A stretch of DNA of 64,000 nt from Bacillus sp. AFS029637 (GTDB lineage Bacteria > Bacillota > Bacilli > Bacillales > Bacillaceae_G): positions 205,464 to 269,463 of the forward strand of contig NZ_NUPZ01000041.1 in assembly GCF_002584985.1 (NCBI RefSeq), in the 5' to 3' direction. Positions 24,491 through 34,137 of this stretch are shown piece after piece. Numbering within the stretch: position 1 is the first letter of the stretch; every line of letters begins with the position of its first letter. Made by a program: the position numbers and the translations under genes. The notes under the pieces were generated by a model. The model worked only from the letters and a program-made list of their open reading frames with translations, did not search any database and was not told the DNA's origin.

Positions 24491-25861
24491 TTATTCTTTT
24501 TTAAATTGAAAATCTAGACGTCCCGATTGTTTTACTTCCTCAATTAGTTTACGAATACCTTCTTCAATCTTATCTTCTTTTACATTGGATACGTTTAACT
24601 TTAACAACTTTTCTTTATGAAAATCATTTAAATAATTTCTATCAATTGAATCGATACTTATTTGATTTTCTCTTAATTTTTTTATAAATGTTTCTGTAAA
24701 TATGTTTTTCTGTATTTCTAAACAAGTGTGTATTCCAAATATTTTTTGCTTTTTAAACGTAAATAAAAGTGGGTTTTCATTTTGCACTTTTTCTAATGTT
24801 TCTGCTAGTTTTATTGATCTATTGTAGTAGGAAGAATTAATTTTACTTTTATGACGTTCAAACATACCGCTCTTTATATAAATTTCTAAAGCAGCTTGAG
24901 ATATCATTGGACTATCAATATCTAAAATTTTTTTATATTTATGAAAAGCATTTGCAATAGCCGGTGGAATAACTGCTACACCGACTCTTAAACCTGGAAA
25001 AATAATCTTCGAATAACTTTTCAAATATATTACATGGTTACAATCATCTAAGCTATATAACGGATCCGCTTTTGAATCAGTTTCTAAATCTGCTAAATAG
25101 TCATCTTCCACTATAAATACATTATATTTTTTAGCCAACAGTACGATTTTTTCTTTCTCATCCTTTGAATAAGACGTTCCGAGCGGATGATGATATCTCG
25201 GTATCGTATAAAAGAATTTTATTTTTCCTGTTCGAAATATACGTTCCAATTCACTCAAGTCAATCCCTTCATTTGTACGCTTAATACCGAGTACAGGAAT
25301 GTTATTTATTTCTAGGTATTCAATATACAAATGATACGTTGGCTGTTCAATTAATATCGTTTCATTTTCATTCGGAAATGGTATAGAAGTTAATATAGCA
25401 AGCGCCTGCTGCACACCTGACGTTATAAAAATATTTTCTTCTTTTGTAAAGACTTGATAGTTTGCCAGCTGTTTTTGAATAACCGTAATTAAAGATGGTA
25501 AACCTTTCGGCGTTCCATATACAAATAAATCATTTTTATATGTATCAATGGCTTTATTAATACAATGTTGAAAATCTAAGTACGGAAAAACATCTGGATC
25601 TGGTGCTGAAGAAGCGAAATCAATTATCTCGTTATTTTCTATGGTACTCCCTGATTTTTTAACAACGTAGTATCCACTTTGAGGAACGGAATAAATAATA
25701 TGACGCTTTTCTAATTCATGAAATGCACGTATAACTGTCGCCTTATTACATTCATATTGCGTAACGAGTGTCCGAATAGACGGTAATTTCTTCCCTTCTT
25801 TTATCTCTCCATTTTGAATCATATTTTCTATGTTGTTTAAAACATGTAAATACTTATACAT
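24491..25861 (-). CDS. MocR/PdxR-family transcriptional regulator
   Basis: 456 residues; AAGGTGTGAG before the ATG. The GntR-type winged helix (residues about 5-70, KLPSIRTLVTQYECNKATVIRAFHEL; shown in two parts, KLPSIRTLV and CNKATVIRAFHEL) precedes an aminotransferase-like domain with the PLP lysine in YLKSYSKIIFPGLRVG. It is divergently transcribed from the PepF-like peptidase gene at 26043, with 181 bases between them, an arrangement in which MocR proteins commonly control the neighbour. A regulatory link to the peptidase is therefore inferred. Confidence 0.85.
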   Translation of the reverse strand: MYKYLHVLNNIENMIQNGEIKEGKKLPSIRTLVTQYECNKATVIRAFHELEKRHIIYSVPQSGYYVVKKSGSTIENNEIIDFASSAPDPDVFPYLDFQHCINKAIDTYKNDLFVYGTPKGLPSLITVIQKQLANYQVFTKEENIFITSGVQQALAILTSIPFPNENETILIEQPTYHLYIEYLEINNIPVLGIKRTNEGIDLSELERIFRTGKIKFFYTIPRYHHPLGTSYSKDEKEKIVLLAKKYNVFIVEDDYLADLETDSKADPLYSLDDCNHVIYLKSYSKIIFPGLRVGVAVIPPAIANAFHKYKKILDIDSPMISQAALEIYIKSGMFERHKSKINSSYYNRSIKLAETLEKVQNENPLLFTFKKQKIFGIHTCLEIQKNIFTETFIKKLRENQISIDSIDRNYLNDFHKEKLLKLNVSNVKEDKIEEGIRKLIEEVKQSGRLDFQFKKE

Positions 25862-26042
25862 CTCACACCTTCTTCAGCAATTTTGTATTGTTACAGCTTA
25901 TATTTATGAACATACTTTTTCGAATTTCTATTTAGATTTTTTATTCAATTATATATTACTTCACAATTTCTCCACTTAACAAAGGAATTATAATTCATGA
26001 ATAGAATATCTCCATGAATAAATAAAAAGTGAGGGATATATA

Positions 26043-27734
26043 ATGCAGCGCTTAAATACGATTGATATTAGTAATGTAATTGAATTAGAAAAAGCTCTTT
26101 CGACTTTATTAAATGAAGTGATTTCCTCAAAACAAGACCTTGAAAATTGGTTAAAAGAGCAATCTAAATTAATTTGGGAAATTGAAGAACAATTAAGATC
26201 ACACTATATTGCCTTTCAATGTAATACAAATAATAAAGAAATAAAAGATACTTTTGAACATGATCAGCAGTTTATAAGACCTCTTTTAAAACGTTATCAA
26301 CATTTATTTAATAATAAATACTTACAGTCACCTTTTCGAATGGAATTAGATTCTAAAGTATATGGTTTATTAGATGTGAAAATAAAAAATGCTCAAACGT
26401 TATTTTGCGAGGAAAACATAGAATTAGAAATTAAAGAAGACAAATTAGTAACAGAGTACTTTGAAATTACAGGGAGTTTAAGTGGAACTTGGGACGGCGA
26501 AGAAAAAACAATTACGGAATTACAATCATATTTACAAGATCCAAATCGTGATATCCGTAAACAGGCAAAAACAATTATTTCTGAACAGTTTTTATCTGTT
26601 GAAAAAGAACTTCAAAACATACTAAATCAATTAATTGAAATTCGCCATAAAAAGGCAAAAAACATTCAAGTAGAGAATTATCGTGATTATATGTTCAAAA
26701 AATATGAGCGTTTTGATTATACAGCAGCAGATTGCTATGAACTTGCTGAATCAATACGTAAATACGTTGTGCCACTTAAAGATAAAATATTACAAGAGAA
26801 AAAAGAGAAACTACAAGTGGATACGCTTCGTCCATGGGATGTAACAGCTGTAGCCCCTGATCAAAAAGTACTTAAACCTATTACAAATGAAAATGATTTA
26901 ATTGAAAAAAGCACTCGCATATTCAATAAACTAGATGTTGAATTTTCAGCACTTTTAAACCGAATGCATGAACATGATTGTCTCGATTTAATAAGCCGCA
27001 AAGGAAAAGCATCTGGTGGATTTTGTGAGTACTTACCTACTTCTCAATTATCTTATATTTTTATGAACCTTAACTATACGCAAGATGATATTGTTACTTT
27101 CATACATGAAATGGGTCATAGCATTCATAACGAACTCATCAAACCATTAGATTTACGACAATATATAGAAATTCCCGCTGAAACAGCTGAACTAGCTAGT
27201 ATGACAATGGAATTATTCTCAATTGACTACTGGGATACTTTCTATACAAACACAACAGATTTAAAACAAGCGAAAATCAACTTCTTTAAAGATGTTATTT
27301 CATATTTACCTGTTATGCTTATCGTAGATCAATTTCAACACTGGCTTTATGAAAATCCGAATCATACTTCTGGAGAAAGAAATGAAAAATACTTACAACT
27401 TCAAAAAATTTATCAGTCGAGCGTCATACATATTGATGGTTACGAAAACTGGATAGCAACGAGTTGGTTACCTGTTCTGCATATTTTTGAAGTGCCATTC
27501 TATTATATCGAATATGCTATCGCCCAGCTTGGTGCACTGCAAATGTATAAACAATATAAAGAAAATCCGAACCAAGCTCTAGTAAATTATAAAAAAGCTC
27601 TATCGCTAGGAAGCTCAAAATCCATAAAAGAAGTATATGAGACAGCTGGCATTCGTTTTGATTTTTCAGGTGAAACAATTAAAGAACTAATGGCATTTGT
27701 AGAAAAAGAATTGCAATTACTTGAACAAATATAA
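26043..27734 (+). CDS. M3-family oligoendopeptidase (PepF-like)
   Basis: 563 residues, typical of PepF/M3B peptidases. The zinc motif is FIHEMGHSIH (HEMGH at 355-359) with the downstream Glu in PAETAELASMTMEL. The rest is helical, with an N-terminal domain of about 200 residues. There is no signal peptide, so it acts in the cytosol on short peptides. GAGGGAT precedes the ATG. It faces a MocR-type regulator on the opposite strand, and ends at a convergent terminator (27736-27774). Confidence 0.88.
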   Translation: MQRLNTIDISNVIELEKALSTLLNEVISSKQDLENWLKEQSKLIWEIEEQLRSHYIAFQCNTNNKEIKDTFEHDQQFIRPLLKRYQHLFNNKYLQSPFRMELDSKVYGLLDVKIKNAQTLFCEENIELEIKEDKLVTEYFEITGSLSGTWDGEEKTITELQSYLQDPNRDIRKQAKTIISEQFLSVEKELQNILNQLIEIRHKKAKNIQVENYRDYMFKKYERFDYTAADCYELAESIRKYVVPLKDKILQEKKEKLQVDTLRPWDVTAVAPDQKVLKPITNENDLIEKSTRIFNKLDVEFSALLNRMHEHDCLDLISRKGKASGGFCEYLPTSQLSYIFMNLNYTQDDIVTFIHEMGHSIHNELIKPLDLRQYIEIPAETAELASMTMELFSIDYWDTFYTNTTDLKQAKINFFKDVISYLPVMLIVDQFQHWLYENPNHTSGERNEKYLQLQKIYQSSVIHIDGYENWIATSWLPVLHIFEVPFYYIEYAIAQLGALQMYKQYKENPNQALVNYKKALSLGSSKSIKEVYETAGIRFDFSGETIKELMAFVEKELQLLEQI

Positions 27735-27735
27735 G

Positions 27736-27774
27736 AAAAAAGCTGTGCCTATATTTTAGGTGCAGCTTTTTTCT
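27736..27774. terminator. Convergent terminator
   Basis: Stem GAAAAAAGCTG / CAGCTTTTTTC used by both the peptidase gene and the converging gene at 27749-28477, whose stop codon lies inside it. Confidence 0.75.
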
Positions 27775-28477
27775 TTATTTTATTAATCAATTCTATGTAC
27801 TGAAAATCTCCATATCCGATTATTGGAAAAAGATGGAATAACTTTGTTAATAATTTTTGCGTTGATAAATTTTTATTTTCGGAAATGAATTTTATTACAT
27901 CATTATCTTCTTTTAACATTTCTAAATATAAGTTTACAGCCTGATACATTACTGGAAGTAACTCTACAGATTGTTTCCTATGATTCACCAATACTTCTGT
28001 ATATACAGAGTGATGGTTTCCTAACTTCATTTCAATTTGACTGACTTTGAATTCATCCTCTTTGAAGCTATTTAAAACCACTCTTCCCTCATATCCTGAC
28101 TGTTCAAGGTATGAAAGTATTGTAAGTAGGTTCATTTGACAAAACATATCTTCACCAAACCATAAGACAATACATTCATATTTGTTCTTAAAAAGATTAT
28201 GTAATGGATCTATAACTTTTTTTATATAATCCTCAACTGAACTATTATGCCCCGTTGCTCTTGTTTTAATAAATTCTTCATCAAAAACTTGTGTAGTAAC
28301 GAGATTTACACACATCGCTTCGTTAAATGGTGCATAATCAGACTCACCCATTAGCTTTTCATTTTTAAACTCTTCATACATCATTTGACCGTTTAATATG
28401 TGAAGTACACCTTTATCAAACAGCTCACTCTTCGTATTTCGTAACTGCTCAACCTCTACTTTTCTAGAAATATTCAT
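27749..28477 (-). CDS. DUF1835-like protein
   Basis: 242 residues from the ATG at 28477, which follows AAGGGGAGTG at good spacing; an upstream ATG at 28525 lacks a site. The N-terminal half has LHILNGQMMYEEF, then LWFGEDMFCQMNLLTILSYL (about residues 125-144), the pattern of DUF1835 proteins, whose role is unknown. The C-terminal half is helical. The stop lies inside the convergent terminator. No partner gene is evident. Confidence 0.6.
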   Translation of the reverse strand: MNISRKVEVEQLRNTKSELFDKGVLHILNGQMMYEEFKNEKLMGESDYAPFNEAMCVNLVTTQVFDEEFIKTRATGHNSSVEDYIKKVIDPLHNLFKNKYECIVLWFGEDMFCQMNLLTILSYLEQSGYEGRVVLNSFKEDEFKVSQIEMKLGNHHSVYTEVLVNHRKQSVELLPVMYQAVNLYLEMLKEDNDVIKFISENKNLSTQKLLTKLFHLFPIIGYGDFQYIELINKIKKKAAPKI

Positions 28478-28683
28478 TTTACACTCCCCTTCTATATTGA
28501 GTTTAACAAATGATTGAATAGGCATTTTGTTTAGTTGAAATTCTCTTGGATATATTCCAAAAACATTTTTAAAAGCTCTACTCTATCAATTTTAAAGGAT
28601 TTCAAAAATTAAAACACGAATTTTGTAAGTTAAGAGATTATTAGTTTTCCAATTGAAAATTTATGCTTAGAAAGGAAGTTACA

Positions 28684-29631
28684 ATGAACGAGTTAGAAAA
28701 AGAGATACTCCACTTAATAAATGAACAATATCCATTAAATTTTATTAACATTAAATCCATAACGAACGAAATGTATCAATGTCTCGCGGAAGAAGGTACT
28801 TACTTCATTAGAATTACAAACTATAAAACGTATAAAGAACAGTTAGAAGAAGTTACATTTACAAATTTTTTATATCAAAATGGCTTAGGTGTTCCTCCCG
28901 TAATACCTTCACTAACTGGGAATTCAGTTGAGAAATTAACATTAGACAAGGAGATTTTTGCAGTAGTATATAAAGCTGCCCCTGGCATACATTTACCAAG
29001 AAGTGAATGGAATGCTAATGTATTTAAAAAACTTGGTCAACAGATTGGTAAATTGCATCGTATATCTAACAACTTTGAAAATACCGAGCCAGTAAAACAT
29101 ATTAACGATTGGTATGAAAATGAAGAATATAATTTTCTTAAGTATATTCCTAAAGAAGAGACTATTATTAGAGAAATTGCATCTGATGTTTTATCTTCCA
29201 TAAAAAATCTACCAAAAACACCTACAAACTACGGCCTGATCCATGGGGATTTATGGCTAGAAAACGTTTTAGTTGATAATGATTTAAACTTAACAATGAT
29301 TGATTTTCAAGACTGTGAAAAACATTTTTACATATTCGATTTAGCAGTTCCAATCTATAGCGCGATAGAATACTCATTTGCCGGCAATGGAAATATTTCG
29401 GACTATGAAAATTTAATTACAAAAGCAATACTTGATGGGTATCAAGAAGAAAATGAATTACCTAAAGAAATGATAGACAAGCTTCCCTTGTTTATAAAAT
29501 TAAAGGAGATATTTGAATATAGTTTAATGCATATGTATTGGGATAAAGAAGAATTAACTGAGGAACAAGTACGGATAATGAATCTTTATAGAATGAAACT
29601 TGAAAATAAGTATCCCTGTATCAATATTTAA
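28684..29631 (+). CDS. Aminoglycoside phosphotransferase-fold kinase
   Basis: 315 residues from the ATG at 28684, preceded by AAAGGAAG. The protein-kinase-like phosphotransferase signatures are present: YGLIHGDLWLENVLVD (Brenner motif, catalytic Asp) and LTMIDFQDCEKHFYIFDLAV (metal-binding Asp). The family includes APH resistance enzymes, homoserine and choline kinases and spore proteins such as CotS. The substrate cannot be told. It is monocistronic, with a terminator at 29636-29676. Confidence 0.8.
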   Translation: MNELEKEILHLINEQYPLNFINIKSITNEMYQCLAEEGTYFIRITNYKTYKEQLEEVTFTNFLYQNGLGVPPVIPSLTGNSVEKLTLDKEIFAVVYKAAPGIHLPRSEWNANVFKKLGQQIGKLHRISNNFENTEPVKHINDWYENEEYNFLKYIPKEETIIREIASDVLSSIKNLPKTPTNYGLIHGDLWLENVLVDNDLNLTMIDFQDCEKHFYIFDLAVPIYSAIEYSFAGNGNISDYENLITKAILDGYQEENELPKEMIDKLPLFIKLKEIFEYSLMHMYWDKEELTEEQVRIMNLYRMKLENKYPCINI

Positions 29632-29635
29632 AATG

Positions 29636-29676
29636 GATGTTGTTTAACTACAAGGAAACTTTAGTTGAGCAACATC
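29636..29676 (+). terminator. Terminator after the phosphotransferase gene
   Basis: Stem GATGTTG / CAACATC extended by weaker TTTAACTA / TTAGTTGAG pairing, followed by ATTTATTAG. Confidence 0.5.
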
Positions 29677-29718
29677 ATTTATTAGTTAATTACATACTAG
29701 GCAACATTTTACTTTTAA

Positions 29719-30468
29719 TCACAAATATAGGTTCAATAATTTGTTCAAATATATTTCGTTTTCCGGAGAGACTTTCTCAGAAAACCTAGCTGCAATAATA
29801 ATAGGAGCCCATTGAAAAATTTCATTTCTTGATAAATCAGTATTTCTGCAATATATATGTAAATACATTTCAGCTAATTCTACTGAAGCCTGAGCATACA
29901 ATAGATAGGTACGAAACACATCTGCACGAATATCACCTAAACTAGCATCTACCCAATCTATTATTTTCACATTATCATTACTCAACATTAGATTATATGG
30001 GTGAAAGTCTCCATGACATAATCTGGGTTCAAACTTGATTGAATCTAACTTTTTCAATATATTTTCCTTTTGTTTCTCATCCAAATTATGTACAGATTTA
30101 ATTTGACACTCTAACCTTTCCCTCATTGATTCCATTTCATCCGTATTCACTCGTATAGCATGAATCTTTTTTTGTTCATTAACACATAGGCCAATGTAAT
30201 GCTCTGCTTCATTTAGATTACTAAGCAGGAGATCACCAATATTGTCTCCTTTTACATATTCCATAATAATTGCCTGTCTATCTTGTATTTTTGTCACTTC
30301 AAATACATTCGGAACGGGCAGCCCACATGAATAAGTATATTTTTGTTTTTTTGCTTCGTTTATAGCCTCTGTATCTGGGAGGTATTCTTTAAATAATTTC
30401 ACAACCTTATCATCATATAGATAAATTTCTGCTGTATTCCCTCTTGCAATCGGATTACCTAGATTCAC
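29719..30468 (-). CDS. Aminoglycoside phosphotransferase-fold kinase (second)
   Basis: 249 residues; GGAGGGAAACGA site before the ATG. It has the phosphotransferase N-lobe start NPIARGNTAEIYLYDDKVVKL (Lys in VVKLF; shown as IARGNTAEIYLYDDKVVK), EYVKGDNIGDLL in the hinge, the catalytic RLCHGDFHPYNLMLS and the metal site VKIIDWVDASLGD. It is shorter than and not obviously paralogous to the gene at 28684. It probably phosphorylates a small hydroxylated molecule. It is convergent with that gene. Confidence 0.8.
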   Translation of the reverse strand: MNLGNPIARGNTAEIYLYDDKVVKLFKEYLPDTEAINEAKKQKYTYSCGLPVPNVFEVTKIQDRQAIIMEYVKGDNIGDLLLSNLNEAEHYIGLCVNEQKKIHAIRVNTDEMESMRERLECQIKSVHNLDEKQKENILKKLDSIKFEPRLCHGDFHPYNLMLSNDNVKIIDWVDASLGDIRADVFRTYLLYAQASVELAEMYLHIYCRNTDLSRNEIFQWAPIIIAARFSEKVSPENEIYLNKLLNLYL

Positions 30469-30563
30469 TTCGTTTCCCTCCTTAAAATAAATTTTAATAA
30501 CGATTTATCTTATCATTTAAATTCAATGTAATCATAACGAAAACCTTCTTCACGAAGATACAA

Positions 30564-30605
30564 AAATCTACCACTTTCTATCCTTAAATAGAAAGTGGTA
30601 GATTT
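30564..30605. terminator. Perfect 17-bp terminator stem
   Basis: AAATCTACCACTTTCTA pairs perfectly with TAGAAAGTGGTAGATTT across an eight-base loop. The stop codon of the VOC pseudogene lies in it. Confidence 0.75.
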
Positions 30606-31410
30606 AATTGTTTAGGAATATCAGAATAAAAGTCTGGTGTATGCAAGACAGTAAATGAATATCCCTGTTGAATAAACGATACTTCATTACGCTTACATTC
30701 AAACGGAACACTATTTTTCTTAAAATTATTTTGGATTCGTTGTAAAAATGCTTCATCTGGTGTTCCGAAAGAAACGTGTACTTTCGGTGGTAAAGCTTTC
30801 ATCTCAATCGGAATCCAAGGTCGCTGCCACCAAGTTGCAACGATATAGGCAGTTCCACCTATAACAAAGTTGAAAATGTCCCCATCTTCCATCGTTTTCA
30901 TATCTAGATTTGATTTCAACCATTCCATAAATATAGGTACACTTTTAACGGGAAGACCGATTTCCCTTACGTATAAAATATTTAACGGTGAATGCGGTAC
31001 TAATACATCTTCTTTAACATAGTTATGTGCGATAATTTCGAGAAGATTTCCATCACCGTCTTTAAAGTATAAATTGAATAGGCCGTTCTCCTCACCAATT
31101 GTATTTCCATCTTTCCACTTCACAATGAGTAGTCCAGATCCTTCAAGCCATCTTGCCGTTTCATGAAATTTTGAGTATGGAATCTCAAATGCGAAATGCG
31201 CAGGTGCAATTGGTTCATATGCTTCCTGAAAACTAATTGTTGTGTATGGTGTTACTTCAAATTGAATAAATGATGCTGTTTCTTTTTTTATTGGAAAAGA
31301 TAATATATCTCCGTATACTTGTTTTACTCCTTTTATAGAAACAGTTTGTAGTTTAATATCTGAAATATAGAAACAGTTTGTAGTTTAATATCTGAAATGT
31401 GTGTAATCAT
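30584..31410 (-). pseudogene. Two-domain VOC protein gene broken by a 32-bp duplication
   Basis: From the ATG at 31410 (GGGGGATG site) the frame reads MITHISDIKLQTVSI and then hits a stop because a 32-bp segment is repeated in tandem (31335-31366 and 31367-31398). Removing one copy restores one frame of 264 residues: ISIKGVKQVYGDILSFPI, SFIQFEVTPY, then the fragment from 31123 with FNLYFKDGDGNLLEII, PLNILYVREIGLPVKSV and HVSFGTPDEAFL. This is a two-module vicinal-oxygen-chelate protein. The part downstream of the lesion is intact, so the change is recent and reversible. Confidence 0.85.
31335..31398 (-). repeat. Perfect 32-bp tandem duplication
   Basis: Two identical adjacent copies starting ATAGAAACAG and ending TATCTGAAAT. 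The unit length is not a multiple of three, so it shifts the reading frame of the VOC gene at about codon 15. Confidence 0.95.
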
Positions 31411-31522
31411 TTTACATCCCCCTATATACTATCTACTCGTATTTTATTACAATTACAAATAGATAAAATCAAACGGAAGGATTGATTTTTTATATTGAAA
31501 CTACAACTTTAGTATGAGTAGG

Positions 31523-32356
31523 TTAGCTCCAATTACCTTTTATTTCTGCTATAACAACTTCTGGTTTATCCCAGTGTAACAAGTGTGTAGTGTCAGGTAC
31601 TATTTTTACTATACTGTTCGTTTTTTCTTTAAAAATATTTACTGTCTTATCTCGATAATCCGTCCAAATTTGCGGAACTGTAGCTCGAAGTAAAACAATA
31701 TTAGATGGTAACTTCTCATATATATCAATTGTTTCATCTTTATGCATACCTCTTATTATACCACTAGCTGTTGTCCCCCTCGCATGCCAACATACTTTAT
31801 TATCCAGTTCAACCCCAAGATCTTTTACTGCAAGTTCTAATAATGGAGACCATCTAGTATAAGCTTCTTTTTCACTTTTGAAAAACTCATCCCAATTATT
31901 AAAAACGTATTCATCAAAGTCTTTTTCGTAATAAGCAATTTCCTCTTGAAGCGTTTCTTCTTTAAGCCTTTTCGTTTGATACCCTCCATCAATTAAAATG
32001 CTTCCTAATACCTTTTCTGGATTATTCAATAAATAAAATAGCGCTACAAAACTTCCCCATGAATGTGATAGAAAATAGAAATGTGCGATTCTCAGTTCAT
32101 TTATTATTTCATTTAACCAATTTGCTAAATTCTGCATCTCATAATCTTCTGTTCTTTCTAAAGGTGGTGTTTTACCATGCCCAGGTGCATCAATGGAGAT
32201 GAATCTATACTCTTCTTTTAATTCTTCAGCGATCTCTATAAAACTTAAACTCGTACTTCCTAATCCATGTAAACAAAAGATAACGGGCTTGTCATTTTTT
32301 CCCCATTCAGTAATATGTACGTTTATTTTTTCGTTGTTAATATAGTAGCGTTTCAA
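31523..32356 (-). CDS. Alpha/beta-hydrolase
   Basis: 277 residues from a TTG at 32356 that follows GGAGG by nine bases; upstream in-frame ATGs lack a site. The fold is clear: VIFCLHGLGSTSLSF (oxyanion region), SIDAPGHGKTPP, the nucleophile elbow LSHSWGSFVAL (Ser about 102) and the C-terminal VPDTTHLLHWDKP with the catalytic His. It probably hydrolyses an ester or lactone in the cytosol. No specific substrate is indicated. It is monocistronic. Confidence 0.82.
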   Translation of the reverse strand: MKRYYINNEKINVHITEWGKNDKPVIFCLHGLGSTSLSFIEIAEELKEEYRFISIDAPGHGKTPPLERTEDYEMQNLANWLNEIINELRIAHFYFLSHSWGSFVALFYLLNNPEKVLGSILIDGGYQTKRLKEETLQEEIAYYEKDFDEYVFNNWDEFFKSEKEAYTRWSPLLELAVKDLGVELDNKVCWHARGTTASGIIRGMHKDETIDIYEKLPSNIVLLRATVPQIWTDYRDKTVNIFKEKTNSIVKIVPDTTHLLHWDKPEVVIAEIKGNWS

Positions 32357-32444
32357 AACAATTATCCTCCATATTTCGTTTTTTTGATTTATCACTTTAC
32401 TTATTTCTATTATTTTCAAGTTTTTCCTGCATTCTTTCTCACAC

Positions 32445-32480
32445 AAAAAGCTGCTTTTCTTTTAAAGGAAAGCAGCTTTT
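32445..32480 (-). terminator. Terminator of the alpha-galactoside operon
   Basis: Stem AAAAGCTGCTTT / AAAGCAGCTTTT followed on the minus strand by TTTTTGTGTG. A second palindrome, TAGAAACTAC-ttt-tAGTAGTTTCTA, lies at 32541-32565, closer to the last gene. Confidence 0.7.
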
Positions 32481-32646
32481 ACGCTAAAATATATTATGAT
32501 TTGACAGCAATAATCATAAACCTTTTCGAATTCATTCGAATAGAAACTACTTTTAGTAGTTTCTAGATCGTAACTGCTGATTGCAGGAAAAATCATTTAT
32601 GATTGATATAGCTTTGTACGTTGTTTTACTTGATTAAAATAAAATC

Positions 32647-33975
32647 CTACAAGCTGAAGGCACTTTCCTCTTTTTTAATAAATTCCGGAAGCCACTCTCC
32701 ATGTGCCTCTATTAAATCATCACAAAGGGAAACAATATCATCCAATGACAATTCGGCGGCCGTGTGGGGATCTAGCATCGCCGCCTGGTAAATATATTCT
32801 CGTTTACGTGTAATGGCGGCTTCAATGGTTAGCAGCTGCGTATTAATATTAGTACGGTTTAATGCAGCAAGCTGCTCAGGTAGATCTCCAACATACGTTG
32901 GAGTTATGCCACTTCGATCCGCTATACACGTAACTTCCACACAGGCTTTTTCAGGTAAGTTGCTAATCAATCTTCCGGTATTTAGTATATTCCCATTAAA
33001 TTTAAATGGGATATTCGTTTCAATGGCTTCAATGATACATGAACCATATTCTTGTGAGCGTACATGGTCTAATGCCTTATTATTGACTAATTCCTCCCGC
33101 ATGTTTTCCCACCTTTTGATTTGCTGTTCACAACGGCGCAGATATTCATCAAGGGGAATATTGTATTTTTCGATTAACTCCGGATATCTAGATTTGATAA
33201 AGTACGGATGATACTCGGCGTTATGCTCAGATGATTCGGTCACATAATATCCAAACTTATCCATCAATTCAAATCTCACCATGTCATGATGTTTTGTTTT
33301 TTGCTTTTCTCTTGCCCTTCTTTTAATTTCTGGATAGAGATTCTCACCATTTCTTGTTACTTCCAATAGCCATGCCATATGGTTAATTCCTGCAATCTTT
33401 TCTTGAACACCTTCAGAATCCATGCCCAATGATTTGAATAGTTCGCTTGTACAACTTTGAACGCTGTGACATAGGCCCACTGTTTTAATTGCTGTAAAAC
33501 GATTCATCACGCCTGTTAATACCGCCATAGGATTGGTATAATTTAGAAAGAGGGCATTAGGACAAACCTCTTCCATGTCCTTTGCAAAATCTAGCAGCAC
33601 AGGAATGGTTCGGAGATTACGAAAGATACCGCCTATCCCTACCGTGTCAGCAATCGTCTGCTGTAAACCATATTTCTTAGGAATTTCAAAATCAATTACT
33701 GTGCTTGGCTTATAACCACCCACTTGAATAGCATTAATGACGTATTTTGCGTCCTTAAGCGCTTCCTTTCGATCTAAATAGGCTTTAATTTGAATATTTT
33801 TATTCAAGTTTTCTTTCAAGTTGGTCAACATATTCTCAGAATCTTTTAACCTTTGCACATCAATGTCATATAGTGCGAATTCAAATCCCTCTAACGCTGG
33901 CACAAGCATACAATCACCAAGAATATTTTTCGCAAATACCGTGCTACCCGCACCTATAAATGTAATTTTAGACAT
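32647..33975 (-). CDS. melA: Alpha-galactosidase, GH4 family
   Basis: 442 residues from the ATG at 33975, directly behind AGGAGGAAAAAA. GH4 enzymes use NAD and Mn(II) in a redox-elimination mechanism. The NAD loop FIGAGSTVFAKNILGD is at the N-terminus. The metal-binding Cys lies in TVGLCHSVQSC and the His in GINHMAWLLEV, with LFLNYTNPMAVLTG between. These blocks are those of MelA-type alpha-galactosidases. It is the last gene of the cassette, 162 bases after the GH36-like gene, and would hydrolyse melibiose-type sugars brought in by the ABC transporter. Confidence 0.9.
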   Translation of the reverse strand: MSKITFIGAGSTVFAKNILGDCMLVPALEGFEFALYDIDVQRLKDSENMLTNLKENLNKNIQIKAYLDRKEALKDAKYVINAIQVGGYKPSTVIDFEIPKKYGLQQTIADTVGIGGIFRNLRTIPVLLDFAKDMEEVCPNALFLNYTNPMAVLTGVMNRFTAIKTVGLCHSVQSCTSELFKSLGMDSEGVQEKIAGINHMAWLLEVTRNGENLYPEIKRRAREKQKTKHHDMVRFELMDKFGYYVTESSEHNAEYHPYFIKSRYPELIEKYNIPLDEYLRRCEQQIKRWENMREELVNNKALDHVRSQEYGSCIIEAIETNIPFKFNGNILNTGRLISNLPEKACVEVTCIADRSGITPTYVGDLPEQLAALNRTNINTQLLTIEAAITRKREYIYQAAMLDPHTAAELSLDDIVSLCDDLIEAHGEWLPEFIKKEESAFSL

Positions 33976-34137
33976 TTTTTTCCTCCTCATGAACCATTTT
34001 AATTTATTATTTATCGCAACTAGGAACGACTTTTTAGAATAAAAATCCTTGAAAAAAATCGTCTCATTACAGTGTTCCTAAAAACAGTTTGTTCTAGTTG
34101 AATACCAGCATTCATTTTTATGAAGCCATAATCCGAT

